From: Chitinophaga solisilvae
GTDB lineage: Bacteria; Bacteroidota; Bacteroidia; Chitinophagales; Chitinophagaceae
Assembly: GCF_009928525.1 (NCBI RefSeq)
Contig: NZ_JAABOK010000017.1
Coordinates: 61,948-125,947, forward strand
DNA length: 64,000 nt
Direction: 5' to 3'
Below the pieces are notes generated by a model. That model saw nothing but the letters and a program-made list of their open reading frames with translations. It searched no databases and was not told where the DNA came from. Made by a program: the position numbers and the translations under genes. Positions 8,801 to 17,275 of this stretch are shown here, one piece after another (the stretch's first letter is position 1; the number at the start of each line of letters is the position of its first letter).

Positions 8801-10144
8801 ATGCAACTACAACCATTAACTGCCATTTCCCCGCTGGATGGGCGCTACCGCAAGCAACTGGACGAGCTGGCGAATTATTTTTCTGAATTTGCGTTGATCC
8901 GTTACCGTGTGATGGTAGAGGTGGAATATTTTATTGCGCTGTCGGAGCAGAAGCTCTTTACCCTGCCAAAAGCCAAGGTACCTGCGCTCCGTAAGATCTA
9001 TCAGGAGTTCACCATCGAACATGCGCAGCTCATCAAGGATACGGAAAAGATTACCAACCACGATGTGAAGGCCGTTGAATACTTCCTGAAGAATGAAATG
9101 AAGAACCTGGGTCTGGAAGACAAGCTGGAATGGGTTCACTTTGGTCTTACTTCACAGGATGTGAACAATACCGCTACGCCCCTGCTCTGGAAAGATGCCG
9201 TGGAACATGTATACATGCCTGCGCTCGCCAACCTGGTACTGGTACTCAAAAAAATGGGGCAGTCCTGGATGAAGGTGCCTATGCTGGCCCGTACCCACGG
9301 ACAACCCGCTTCTCCTACCATCCTCGGTAAAGAAATACTCGTGTTTGTGGAAAGACTCGAAGGCCAGATCAAACTGCTGGGCGATATTCCTTTTGCAGCC
9401 AAGTTTGGCGGCGCTACCGGTAACTTCAATGCCCACTATGTAGCTTTCCCTAAAATCAACTGGGAGAAATTCGGGGAGAAATTCGTGAATGGCACACTGG
9501 GCCTGCAACGTATGAAATATACCACGCAGATCGAACATTACGATAATATCTCCGCACAGTTTGATGCACTCAAACGTGTTAACAATATCCTGCTTGATTT
9601 CTGCCGCGATGTATGGACCTACATCTCCATGGATTACTTCAAACAGAAAATCAAAAAGAACGAAGTCGGCTCTTCCGCGATGCCGCATAAAGTGAATCCT
9701 ATCGATTTCGAAAATGCAGAAGGTAACCTCGGCCTGGCCAACGCACTGTTTGAACATCTCAGCGCCAAACTGCCGGTATCCCGCCTGCAGCGCGACCTGA
9801 CCGATTCTACTGTATTACGTAACCTCGGTGTTCCCTTTGGTCACACCCTGCTGGCGACTAAATCCATCCAGAAAGGCCTGGACAAACTGATCCTCAACGA
9901 AGCCAAGCTGAAAGAAGACCTGGAGAACAACTGGGCAGTGGTAGCAGAAGCTATTCAGACTGTACTGCGCCGCGAAAATTATCCGCAGCCTTACGAAGCC
10001 CTGAAAGAGCTGACCCGTGGCGGCGAGCAGATCACACAAAAGAGCATGCATAAATTCATCGACGGTCTGAAGATCAGCGCCGCGCTGAAGAAAGAGCTGA
10101 AAGCCATTACCCCGCATAACTATACCGGGTTGTGGACGATGTAA
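8801..10144 (+). CDS. purB: Adenylosuccinate lyase
   Basis: PurB cleaves SAICAR to AICAR and adenylosuccinate to AMP, releasing fumarate, in de novo purine synthesis. The 447-residue length is normal. Motifs of the fumarase/aspartase superfamily are seen: TSQD at 117-120, THGQPASP at 165-172, and the catalytic signature loop GSSAMPHKVNP at 290-300. The gene stands alone with a strong terminator right after it; purC lies 15 kb away on the other strand, so the pathway is not an operon here. Confidence 0.97.
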   Translation: MQLQPLTAISPLDGRYRKQLDELANYFSEFALIRYRVMVEVEYFIALSEQKLFTLPKAKVPALRKIYQEFTIEHAQLIKDTEKITNHDVKAVEYFLKNEMKNLGLEDKLEWVHFGLTSQDVNNTATPLLWKDAVEHVYMPALANLVLVLKKMGQSWMKVPMLARTHGQPASPTILGKEILVFVERLEGQIKLLGDIPFAAKFGGATGNFNAHYVAFPKINWEKFGEKFVNGTLGLQRMKYTTQIEHYDNISAQFDALKRVNNILLDFCRDVWTYISMDYFKQKIKKNEVGSSAMPHKVNPIDFENAEGNLGLANALFEHLSAKLPVSRLQRDLTDSTVLRNLGVPFGHTLLATKSIQKGLDKLILNEAKLKEDLENNWAVVAEAIQTVLRRENYPQPYEALKELTRGGEQITQKSMHKFIDGLKISAALKKELKAITPHNYTGLWTM

Positions 10145-10168
10145 GCTGGTGCTTAACCATATAAACAG

Positions 10169-10206
10169 CAACAGGCTCCGGATTAACCGGAGCCTGTTGT
10201 GTTTTG
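10169..10206 (+). terminator. Rho-independent terminator of purB
   Basis: A perfect 13-bp stem (10169-10181 with 10187-10199), 5-base loop, followed by TGTTTTG. It starts 25 bases after the purB stop. The following gene comes from the opposite strand, so the stem may serve both. Confidence 0.85.
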
Positions 10207-10243
10207 TAATAATTTTTATGACTCCCGAAAGCAGCAAGACAGC

Positions 10244-10567
10244 TTACTGTCTTATGACGAATTGCTTCTCGGCGGCCTTACCGGCCATCGTGATGCGGAC
10301 AATATAGATTCCCGGTGGCAGACCGGTAACGCACACCAGTTGTCCTGCTGATATGCTTTGGGGCGCAAAAGGTATCATGCGCACAGGAAAGTGTTGACTG
10401 TTTAATATTGTCAGCTGTGAACACCCGCTCTCTTCTTCTTCCATCCTGATCCGGATACTCATGCTGTCACCCTGTTGTTGTGTAATGCTACAGTGTAATT
10501 GCTCATTACCTGCCGCTATCATTCCCGTTGTTTGCTGTAACCATATTGACAGACTCCATAAGTTCAT
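10244..10567 (-). CDS. Small protein with T9SS-sorting-like C-terminus
   Basis: A 107-residue hypothetical protein if the ATG at 10567 is used. The last 60 residues (beta-rich, ending LPPGIYIVRITMAGKAAEKQ then FVIRQ) resemble the type A C-terminal sorting domain of the type IX secretion system, in which a G-x-Y-x-v-x-i strand pair is followed by basic residues. No large passenger domain and no clear signal peptide are present, so this may be a remnant of a secreted protein or a free-standing domain. The start is uncertain; upstream in-frame codons extend to 10675 without recognisable content. Confidence 0.45.
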   Translation of the reverse strand: MNLWSLSIWLQQTTGMIAAGNEQLHCSITQQQGDSMSIRIRMEEEESGCSQLTILNSQHFPVRMIPFAPQSISAGQLVCVTGLPPGIYIVRITMAGKAAEKQFVIRQ

Positions 10568-10779
10568 AATAAACAAATTATATGATGAACAATACCCAAA
10601 AGGTGTTGTACGGAGTTTTTTCCAGGGAGATGATTTTGCTTGAAACATGCCGGGATACCGGGTCATGCAATACATCCAGGGTTAATTCTTAAAAGCTTCG
10701 CAAAGATATAAAAAAACATCACATTGTAAATACATCACAGGTGTTTATTTTGTTAAGTGTTCGTTAATGAAGGACTGTC

Positions 10780-11130
10780 TCAAAATACGTCCCGCAGGTG
10801 CAGCAGTTCCCAGGAAGCGGCTGTAAAAGTGATAGCGATAATATCAAAGCGGATAGCAGCCGGATGCAGATCGAATGTTTCCAGGTAGGCAGCGGCTACT
10901 TCCCGGATATGTTCCTGCTTTCTGTCATCCACTGCTTCTTCGGGCCATCCGAAACGGTTGCCGGTTCTGGTTTTCACTTCAATAAAGTAGATGATGTTAT
11001 TCCTGACAGCAATAATATCTATTTCTTTCCGGCCGTATTTCCAGTTCGTATGCAGCAGCCTGCAATACCTTCCGGTATACTCCCGCGCAATGGCTTCTCC
11101 CTGCTGTCCCAGCAGCTGGCGATCCTTCAT
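10780..11130 (-). CDS. YraN/UPF0102 family nuclease-fold protein
   Basis: A 116-residue YraN family member with the restriction-endonuclease-like core: GQQGEAIAREYT at 8-19, then EIDIIAV near 36-42 and the EVKTRTG strand near 51-57, matching the E...D...E-x-K metal site. Function in the cell is unsettled; in several bacteria the gene is near cell division or rRNA maturation genes. Here it is a single gene, divergent from manA. Confidence 0.85.
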   Translation of the reverse strand: MKDRQLLGQQGEAIAREYTGRYCRLLHTNWKYGRKEIDIIAVRNNIIYFIEVKTRTGNRFGWPEEAVDDRKQEHIREVAAAYLETFDLHPAAIRFDIIAITFTAASWELLHLRDVF

Positions 11131-11244
11131 ATCTTATTGGATTTTAACAAACAACAACGAAACATATCGTTTTAATGATAGCAGGAAATTAAATATTTTG
11201 GCTGTACTTTGCAGCAATAAAAGAGCAAAACGAAAAACAGCAAT

Positions 11245-12447
11245 ATGAAATTATTCAGACTGGATGGGAAAGTACAGCATTATGCATGGGGGGGGTATCA
11301 ATATATTCCTTCCCTGCTGGGTATAGCACCATCGGAAAAACCCAGTGCAGAATACTGGATGGGCGCGCATCCCAGCGCACCATCCGTCATTACAACCGGT
11401 AACGGTCCTGTACCGTTCAATGAACTGATTCAGCAACAACCCGCGGAAATAGTAGGTCCGCAGGTATGGGGACAGTTTAAGGAACTGCCATACCTGTTTA
11501 AAATCCTGGACGTGAAAGACATGCTGTCTATCCAGGTGCATCCTACCAAAGCGGAGGCAGAGAAAGGTTTTGCCCGCGAAAACGCTGCCGGTATCCCGCT
11601 GAACGCCCCCAACCGCAATTACAAAGATGATAACCATAAACCGGAAATCATGGTGGCACTCAGCGAATTCTGGCTGCTGCACGGATTTCTGCCACAGGAA
11701 CAACTGTCGCGGGTACTGAAGACCATTCCGGAGTTCACCTCACTGTCAGGCATATACGAAAAAGAAGGCTATTACGGACTATATAAAAGTGTGATGGAAA
11801 TGCCGCAGGCACTGGTGAACATGATCCTGCGTCCACTGACCGACCGCATGCTCCCTTCCTATCAGGCAGGCACATTGCCTAAGTCTGATCCCGGCTTCTG
11901 GGCCGCCCGCGCAGTGCTGAATGATCCTGAAAGCGCAGAAAAAATCGACCGGGGCATCTTCTCTATCTACTTCTTCAACATCATGCAGGTACAACCCGGA
12001 CAGGCCGTATTCCAGGACGCCGGCATTCCGCATGCCTACCTTGAAGGCCAGAACGTAGAGCTGATGGCGAATTCAGACAACGTATTACGCGGCGGACTGA
12101 CCCCCAAACACGTAGATGTACCGGAACTGCTGAAACACACGCGCTTTGAAGGCGTACATCCCAACATCCTGCAGGGCGACAACATCTCCGGCGGACTTGA
12201 AAAAATATATCCTACTCCTGCTCCTGATTTTGTTGTGAGCAGAATAAACCTCCAGCCGGGCCAGGTATACACCTATACCGCCAAAGCTGCAGAAATCATG
12301 ATAGTGATCAGCGGCAACGCCACCATCAAAGGCTCTGATACCCTTTCCCTCGAAAAAGGACAGTGCGTTATGGCCGCCTACGGCGAAACCTACGAAATCA
12401 CCACCAGCGGGAACGTGGAGCTGTATAAGGCTACGGTTCCGGTTTGA
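11245..12447 (+). CDS. manA: Mannose-6-phosphate isomerase, class I
   Basis: ManA interconverts mannose-6-phosphate and fructose-6-phosphate, feeding mannose into glycolysis or supplying GDP-mannose for surface glycans. The 400-residue length fits the type I enzyme. The zinc ligands are visible: QVHP with Q97 and H99, HKPE with E134, and a later PHAYLEG histidine; the DDNHKPE motif at 128-134 is diagnostic. The cupin barrel covers the remainder. Single-gene unit; its 3' side carries a very large perfect inverted repeat. Confidence 0.95.
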   Translation: MKLFRLDGKVQHYAWGGYQYIPSLLGIAPSEKPSAEYWMGAHPSAPSVITTGNGPVPFNELIQQQPAEIVGPQVWGQFKELPYLFKILDVKDMLSIQVHPTKAEAEKGFARENAAGIPLNAPNRNYKDDNHKPEIMVALSEFWLLHGFLPQEQLSRVLKTIPEFTSLSGIYEKEGYYGLYKSVMEMPQALVNMILRPLTDRMLPSYQAGTLPKSDPGFWAARAVLNDPESAEKIDRGIFSIYFFNIMQVQPGQAVFQDAGIPHAYLEGQNVELMANSDNVLRGGLTPKHVDVPELLKHTRFEGVHPNILQGDNISGGLEKIYPTPAPDFVVSRINLQPGQVYTYTAKAAEIMIVISGNATIKGSDTLSLEKGQCVMAAYGETYEITTSGNVELYKATVPV

Positions 12448-12452
12448 TATTG

Positions 12453-12627
12453 TCCTTAAATCAGGGAGGCCCTTTGGGGAATTACAAATTACGAATTGCG
12501 AATTACGAATGTTGAGCGAAGATTTAAGCGAAGAAGTAAATTCTTTATCCGCTTAAATCTTCGCTCAACATTCGTAATTCGCAATTCGTAATTTGTAATT
12601 CCCCAAAGGGCCTCCCTGATTTAAGGA
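12453..12627. repeat. GAATTRC-heptad inverted repeat, copy B (perfect 78-bp arms)
   Basis: Arms 12453-12530 and 12550-12627 are exact reverse complements over 78 bases, with a 19-base loop (AAGAAGTAAATTCTTTATC) that itself can fold. From outside inwards the arm holds CCTTAAATCAGGGAGG, CCCTTTGGGG, the GAATTRC-type heptads, GAATG and AGCGAAGATTTAAGCG. It lies five bases after the manA stop and ends four bases before the stop of the converging gene. Confidence 0.95.
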
Positions 12628-12631
12628 AGTC

Positions 12632-13582
12632 TCAAATAACAATTACTGTTTTGCCTTTTGCCTGGCCATCGCGGCTTAGGGCGATAGCCGCGGGGGCTTC
12701 TTCCAGGGTAATGCGGGTTTCCAGGGGAACAGCCAGATCTCCGCTGTCGATGGCGATGGATAGTTTATCCAATGCGTCGGGAGAGCTTTTGGTTTCGAAA
12801 TTGCCGCCGGCAATATTTTTGGATTTCAATACATCATCGTCAGCCACAAAGAGCGTGGTAAGTGCGCCGCCACCGGCTTTCACCAGGCCGAGGTTGGCGT
12901 TGAAGCCGGCGGTGGTGTGGCTGACCATATCAATCAGACCATTGACGCCCTGCGGGAATTCCTTCTTCACCTGATCGATGAGCGGAGCGGATTTGTAATT
13001 GATGGTATAGGCAGCGCCCAGCTTTTTCATGCGGTCTGCGGCAGCATCGTCGCCAACGGTAGCGATTACCTTGATGCCGGCTGCAGCTGCGAGCTGTGTG
13101 GCAAAAGAGCCTACACCGCCGGTAGCGCCGTTGATCAGCAAGGTGTCTCCCTTCGCCAGATTCAGCTTATCCAGCAACTGCTGGGCAGTCATACCAGCAG
13201 TAGGTACTGCCGCGGCTTCAGCAGCACTGATGCTTACAGGCGCTTTGGTAACAGCTGCTGATTCCGGTACGATGGCGTATTGGGCGTAAGAACCCTCGCC
13301 AATAGGCGCATGTATGAACTGACCATAAATTTTGTCTCCCTGTTTAAAACGGGTTACGCCTTCTCCTACTTCTTCCACTACGCCTGCGCCGTCTACCCCC
13401 ATTATCAGCGGAAACTGATGCGGCATGGCCCCATCCAGGATACCGTCAACCATTTTCCAGTCAAACGGATTAATGCCTGCGGCAACCACTTTTATCAGCA
13501 TGGTTCCCGGCCTTACTGCGGGTTTGGGCAATTCCATCAGGGAAGGCTTGTCTTTAAATTTAGCAACTGCTATGGCTTTCAT
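12632..13582 (-). CDS. Zinc-less MDR oxidoreductase, quinone reductase-like
   Basis: A 316-residue medium-chain dehydrogenase/reductase of the zeta-crystallin/quinone oxidoreductase branch, NADPH-dependent. The N-terminal GroES-like domain includes AAGINPFDWKM and MGVDGAGVVEEVG; the Rossmann domain has GATGGVGSFATQLA near residue 155. Catalytic zinc ligands are absent, as expected in this branch. Likely reduces quinones or reactive enones; substrate unknown. The next gene on the strand, pnkp, ends 33 bases upstream of this start, so read-through from the RNA repair operon is possible. Confidence 0.85.
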   Translation of the reverse strand: MKAIAVAKFKDKPSLMELPKPAVRPGTMLIKVVAAGINPFDWKMVDGILDGAMPHQFPLIMGVDGAGVVEEVGEGVTRFKQGDKIYGQFIHAPIGEGSYAQYAIVPESAAVTKAPVSISAAEAAAVPTAGMTAQQLLDKLNLAKGDTLLINGATGGVGSFATQLAAAAGIKVIATVGDDAAADRMKKLGAAYTINYKSAPLIDQVKKEFPQGVNGLIDMVSHTTAGFNANLGLVKAGGGALTTLFVADDDVLKSKNIAGGNFETKSSPDALDKLSIAIDSGDLAVPLETRITLEEAPAAIALSRDGQAKGKTVIVI

Positions 13583-13614
13583 AATGCAACTATTTTTTAG
13601 TGTCTTACAATACG

Positions 13615-16215
13615 TTATAAACGCGGATCTACCGGTTCACTTTCCAGCGCCAAAATTCCAAATACACATTGATGCACTGACTGCAGTGGTTCTTTATTTA
13701 CAAAACGCTCCAGTGCTTCCAGGCCCAGTGAAAATTCGCGCATGGCCAGCGAACGTTTGGATGCCAGGGCACGGGAACGCAGCCTTTGCAGGTTCTCCGG
13801 CGCATCGTACTCCGGTCCGTAAATGATACGCAGGTATTCTTTTCCGCGGATTTTTACTGCCGGCTGGATAAGTCCTTTATCATTGGAAGATAAAAAAGTA
13901 TACGGTTTTATCACCATTCCTTCTCCCCCTTTACCCGTAAGGGTTTCCCACCAGCTGACGGCGGATGCTACCGCCGCTGCATCGTTCAGGTCTACCACCT
14001 GCGAAGTGGTAGCCTGCAGCAGTTTTTCATCTGCCTTACAGATTTCGCTGATGACAGACATATGCCATTCATGGTCCTTATCAAAATAGGTGGCTCCTTC
14101 GGTAGCCATGATATGAAACGGCGCCAGCCTGTACCCTTCCAGCTTGTCTACCGGCCAGCAATACTGTCTGTAGGCGGCAACATAACCTGTCACCTGCTGC
14201 ATCCGGCTGTTATACTTTTCCAATAACGCCTGAGCAGGCACATTGTTTTGCACAGCCTGTTCCAGCGCGGCCGTGACAGCGGGGAGCGACTGCAGCGCGG
14301 CAGCTCCTACAGCGGCATATTGCTGCTGCAACAATGCCTGAGCCTTGGCGCTCCATGGCATCAGTTCTGCATCCAGACATACCCAGTCTGTTCTGAACTG
14401 CTCATAGAATCCTGATTGCTGCAGGGCATCGTTCACGCGCCCAATGAATTCCTGTTCCAGCGCCTTATCAGCAAAAAACGACCGGCCCGTTCTCGTATAT
14501 ACAACTCCGTTACCTTCGCCTTCAATACCAAACCTGCGCAGGGCTGCTGCTTCATCTTTACAAACGATGACCACTGCCCTGGAACCCATATGTTTTTCTT
14601 CACAGATTACTTTACTGACCCCTGCTTCCCGGAAATACTTAAATCCTTCTTCAGGATATTCCAGCAGCCCTTCCCGCTGGGATGTTTCCGCCGGCGACAT
14701 GGTCGGTGGCAGATAGATGAGCCATTTAGGATTGATAGCAAAACGGCTCATTGCTTCCAGCGCAGCAATGCTGTTTTCTTCCCGGATGGTTACATTATGA
14801 CTGTAGCGGGTAGATAAAATGTTGCGCCCGGTAAAGTCTTCAATATCCAGCAGCCCGTCGTATTGCTGGGCTACATCGAGTGAACTGTTTTCATTGTAAC
14901 CGATAGGTCTTGCCGGCACTGCATACTGCTGCAACGCGGGCACTGCTACCAGCTCCCGTTCAGGGTAACGAAGCGCAGTAAGGCTTGCACCGAATACGCA
15001 ACCGGTATCGATGTCGATGGTATTGTTCAGCCACCGGGCTTCCGGCACAGGGGTATGACCGTATACGACCATTGCTTTGCCCTTATATTCAAGCGCCCAG
15101 TTATAACGTACCGGCAAACCGAATTCATCGGTTTCTCCGGTAGTTTCGCCATACAGGCAAAATTCCCGTACAGCGCCGGAACCGCGCCCCTGCATATTTT
15201 CCTTTAATCCCGCGTGTGCCACCACCAGTTTGCCATCGTCCAGTACATAATGGCTGATAAGCCCGTCCAGGAAAGTTTTCACTGACTCCAGGAACTCCGG
15301 TGTTTCCGTTGCCAGCTGGGTAACGGTAGCTTCCAGACCATGACGCAGTTGTACCTGCTTGCCATTGAGCCAGCGCAGCAGTTTGGCGTCGTGGTTACCG
15401 GGCACGCAGAGCGCCTGTCCGTTCTGTACCATGTTCATCACCAGGCGCAATACCTGCGGAGAGGCCGGCCCGCGGTCAACCAGGTCGCCGACAAACACCG
15501 GCCTGCGCGTTCTCGTATAGCCGGCATCGTTAGTTGTCTGCGGTGCGCTGATAAGATGGCCCTGCTCCTTATCGATGCTGTATCCCAGTTTCTCCAGGAG
15601 GGTACACAGTTCATCATAGCAACCGTGTACATCTCCGATGATATCGAAGGGACCATGTTCCTCTTTCTTATTATTATAAAGCGGTGTGCGGATAATGGAT
15701 TCCAGCTGCGCTACGTCTTCTTCGGAGCGCAACTCAAATACCTGGCGGAAGCCTTCTTCCCGCAGCCCGCGGAGTCCCCGCTTCAGCTGACTGAGCTGCT
15801 GTGGCACCACGTGGCTTTTCAGCTGCCGGTCTGTTCTGCCGGCATTTCTGGTGGTGCAAACCTGTTCCGGCATATTCAGCACAATGGCGATCGGTAATAC
15901 ATGATATTCCCTTGCCAGCCGTATCCAGTCCCGGCGGCTTTCATGCTGCACATTGGTAGCATCTATTACAGTGAGTAACCCGTTCTTCAGGCGTTTGGCC
16001 GTCATATAGTGCGCCAGCTCAAACGCATCTTTTGAGGCCGACTGATTGTTCTCATCATCGCTGACGATTGCGCGGCAGGCATCAGAGGAAACTATTTCCG
16101 TTGATTTAAAAAATTTCCGCGCAAAAGTAGATTTGCCGGAGCCGGATGGACCTATCAGCATCACCAGCGACAACTCCGGGATAGATATATGTGATAATTT
16201 ATTTCTTCTGGCCAT
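13615..16215 (-). CDS. pnkp: Polynucleotide kinase-phosphatase-ligase, bacterial Pnkp
   Basis: An 866-residue three-domain RNA repair enzyme. The N-terminal kinase has P-loop GPSGSGKS at 22-29; the central metallophosphoesterase shows GDVHG at 194-198, GDLVDRG at 243-249, GNHD at 273-276 and GHTP at 386-389; the C-terminal adenylyltransferase has ligase motif I EKHMG with K541. In the studied Clostridium enzyme these activities heal 5'-OH and 2',3'-cyclic phosphate ends and, with Hen1, seal RNA with a protective 2'-O-methyl. The gene overlaps the RlaP-type gene by 17 bases and is the last of the three-gene operon. All key motifs look intact. Confidence 0.95.
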   Translation of the reverse strand: MARRNKLSHISIPELSLVMLIGPSGSGKSTFARKFFKSTEIVSSDACRAIVSDDENNQSASKDAFELAHYMTAKRLKNGLLTVIDATNVQHESRRDWIRLAREYHVLPIAIVLNMPEQVCTTRNAGRTDRQLKSHVVPQQLSQLKRGLRGLREEGFRQVFELRSEEDVAQLESIIRTPLYNNKKEEHGPFDIIGDVHGCYDELCTLLEKLGYSIDKEQGHLISAPQTTNDAGYTRTRRPVFVGDLVDRGPASPQVLRLVMNMVQNGQALCVPGNHDAKLLRWLNGKQVQLRHGLEATVTQLATETPEFLESVKTFLDGLISHYVLDDGKLVVAHAGLKENMQGRGSGAVREFCLYGETTGETDEFGLPVRYNWALEYKGKAMVVYGHTPVPEARWLNNTIDIDTGCVFGASLTALRYPERELVAVPALQQYAVPARPIGYNENSSLDVAQQYDGLLDIEDFTGRNILSTRYSHNVTIREENSIAALEAMSRFAINPKWLIYLPPTMSPAETSQREGLLEYPEEGFKYFREAGVSKVICEEKHMGSRAVVIVCKDEAAALRRFGIEGEGNGVVYTRTGRSFFADKALEQEFIGRVNDALQQSGFYEQFRTDWVCLDAELMPWSAKAQALLQQQYAAVGAAALQSLPAVTAALEQAVQNNVPAQALLEKYNSRMQQVTGYVAAYRQYCWPVDKLEGYRLAPFHIMATEGATYFDKDHEWHMSVISEICKADEKLLQATTSQVVDLNDAAAVASAVSWWETLTGKGGEGMVIKPYTFLSSNDKGLIQPAVKIRGKEYLRIIYGPEYDAPENLQRLRSRALASKRSLAMREFSLGLEALERFVNKEPLQSVHQCVFGILALESEPVDPRL

Positions 16216-17275
16216 AAAATGTTGCTCTAATTCTTGTCAGCAGCGCTGCCGTCTTCTCCGGATCGGGATGGTCCGGCAGGTCAGATGCGGCATACAGTGC
16301 TTCCATGTTATCTAATTTTTCTGCTGCCATTTCCAGCAGCTGGTCGTAGGTAAATGCGCCGTTACGGATGCGCAGGAGGAATTCCCTGTCCTGCCGGAAA
16401 ACGCGTACTTCCTGATACCTGGCAATTTCTTCGGCCATTGTTAACAGGCGGAAGGTATGCATCATGTGCTTACTGTCGTAATCAGCACCCAGCTCCTGGT
16501 TATGCTGGTACCGCGCTTCGTTGCGCAATGCCATCCATTCCCAGTAGGAGGCGAAATCCTTGCAGTATACCGTATAGCCGTCCTTGTTACAGTTCATGAT
16601 GGCCGCCGGGCGTACATCTTTAGGGACAGCACTCAGCTGTACATCATTGGCTTTTTCTCCGGAGAAAATCCCTTTGAACTGCACCGGCTGCGCAAACTGT
16701 CCGCGGTGAAACAGGGCGTACACATCCCGGAAATGATTGATGGCAGCCAGCCCGCAATCTTCCTGCTGTATATTGTTTTCCGTCAGCCATTGCTGCAGCG
16801 GAATACTCTGGCTGTCTCTGATGACATGGCAGAATTCCATGATACTCTTCCTGACAGCGGTGTGCGACTGATTTATTTTCTTGTTCAGGCCCCTGGCTTT
16901 TTTGATCTGCGATTTGGCGTAGCCGGCGAAGGTCTCCAGGCAAAGGCGCGATAAAAAGTCTTCGGTACGGATCATCGACATCAGCGGGTGTGCATACAAC
17001 CGGTTCCCGTCTGTCGTATTGAGCAGCTCCAGGATATTTGGATTGTTTTTCTCCAGCAGCTCCAGAAAGCGTTTTATTTCAAAGTATACTTCATCGTTGG
17101 TGCTGTTGGCTACCTGCGCGGTCTGTGTCATACCGTACAGTTCTTCCTGGGGCATGATGAAGATACCTTTCAGGTCCCTGTCTGATGAAGGTAGCTGCAG
17201 GTTATACGCGTTGCTGCCGCTGACACATTCCAGTAACAGGTAATGCCGTTGTTGTTGCAGTTCTTCAAAGGTCAT
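16199..17275 (-). CDS. RlaP-type nucleotidyltransferase (RNA repair polymerase-beta family)
   Basis: A 358-residue member of the DUF/PF10127 nucleotidyltransferase family, called RlaP when linked to RNA ligases. The catalytic start is GSNAYNL (G20-S21) followed by SDRD, with D32 and D34 as metal-binding acids; the rest is alpha-helical. Proposed family role is adding or templating nucleotides at damaged RNA ends, based on gene linkage, not on direct biochemistry known to me. Here it lies between hen1 (four-base ATGA overlap) and pnkp (17-base overlap), so a role in the same repair reaction is strongly suggested. Confidence 0.88.
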   Translation of the reverse strand: MTFEELQQQRHYLLLECVSGSNAYNLQLPSSDRDLKGIFIMPQEELYGMTQTAQVANSTNDEVYFEIKRFLELLEKNNPNILELLNTTDGNRLYAHPLMSMIRTEDFLSRLCLETFAGYAKSQIKKARGLNKKINQSHTAVRKSIMEFCHVIRDSQSIPLQQWLTENNIQQEDCGLAAINHFRDVYALFHRGQFAQPVQFKGIFSGEKANDVQLSAVPKDVRPAAIMNCNKDGYTVYCKDFASYWEWMALRNEARYQHNQELGADYDSKHMMHTFRLLTMAEEIARYQEVRVFRQDREFLLRIRNGAFTYDQLLEMAAEKLDNMEALYAASDLPDHPDPEKTAALLTRIRATFYGQKK

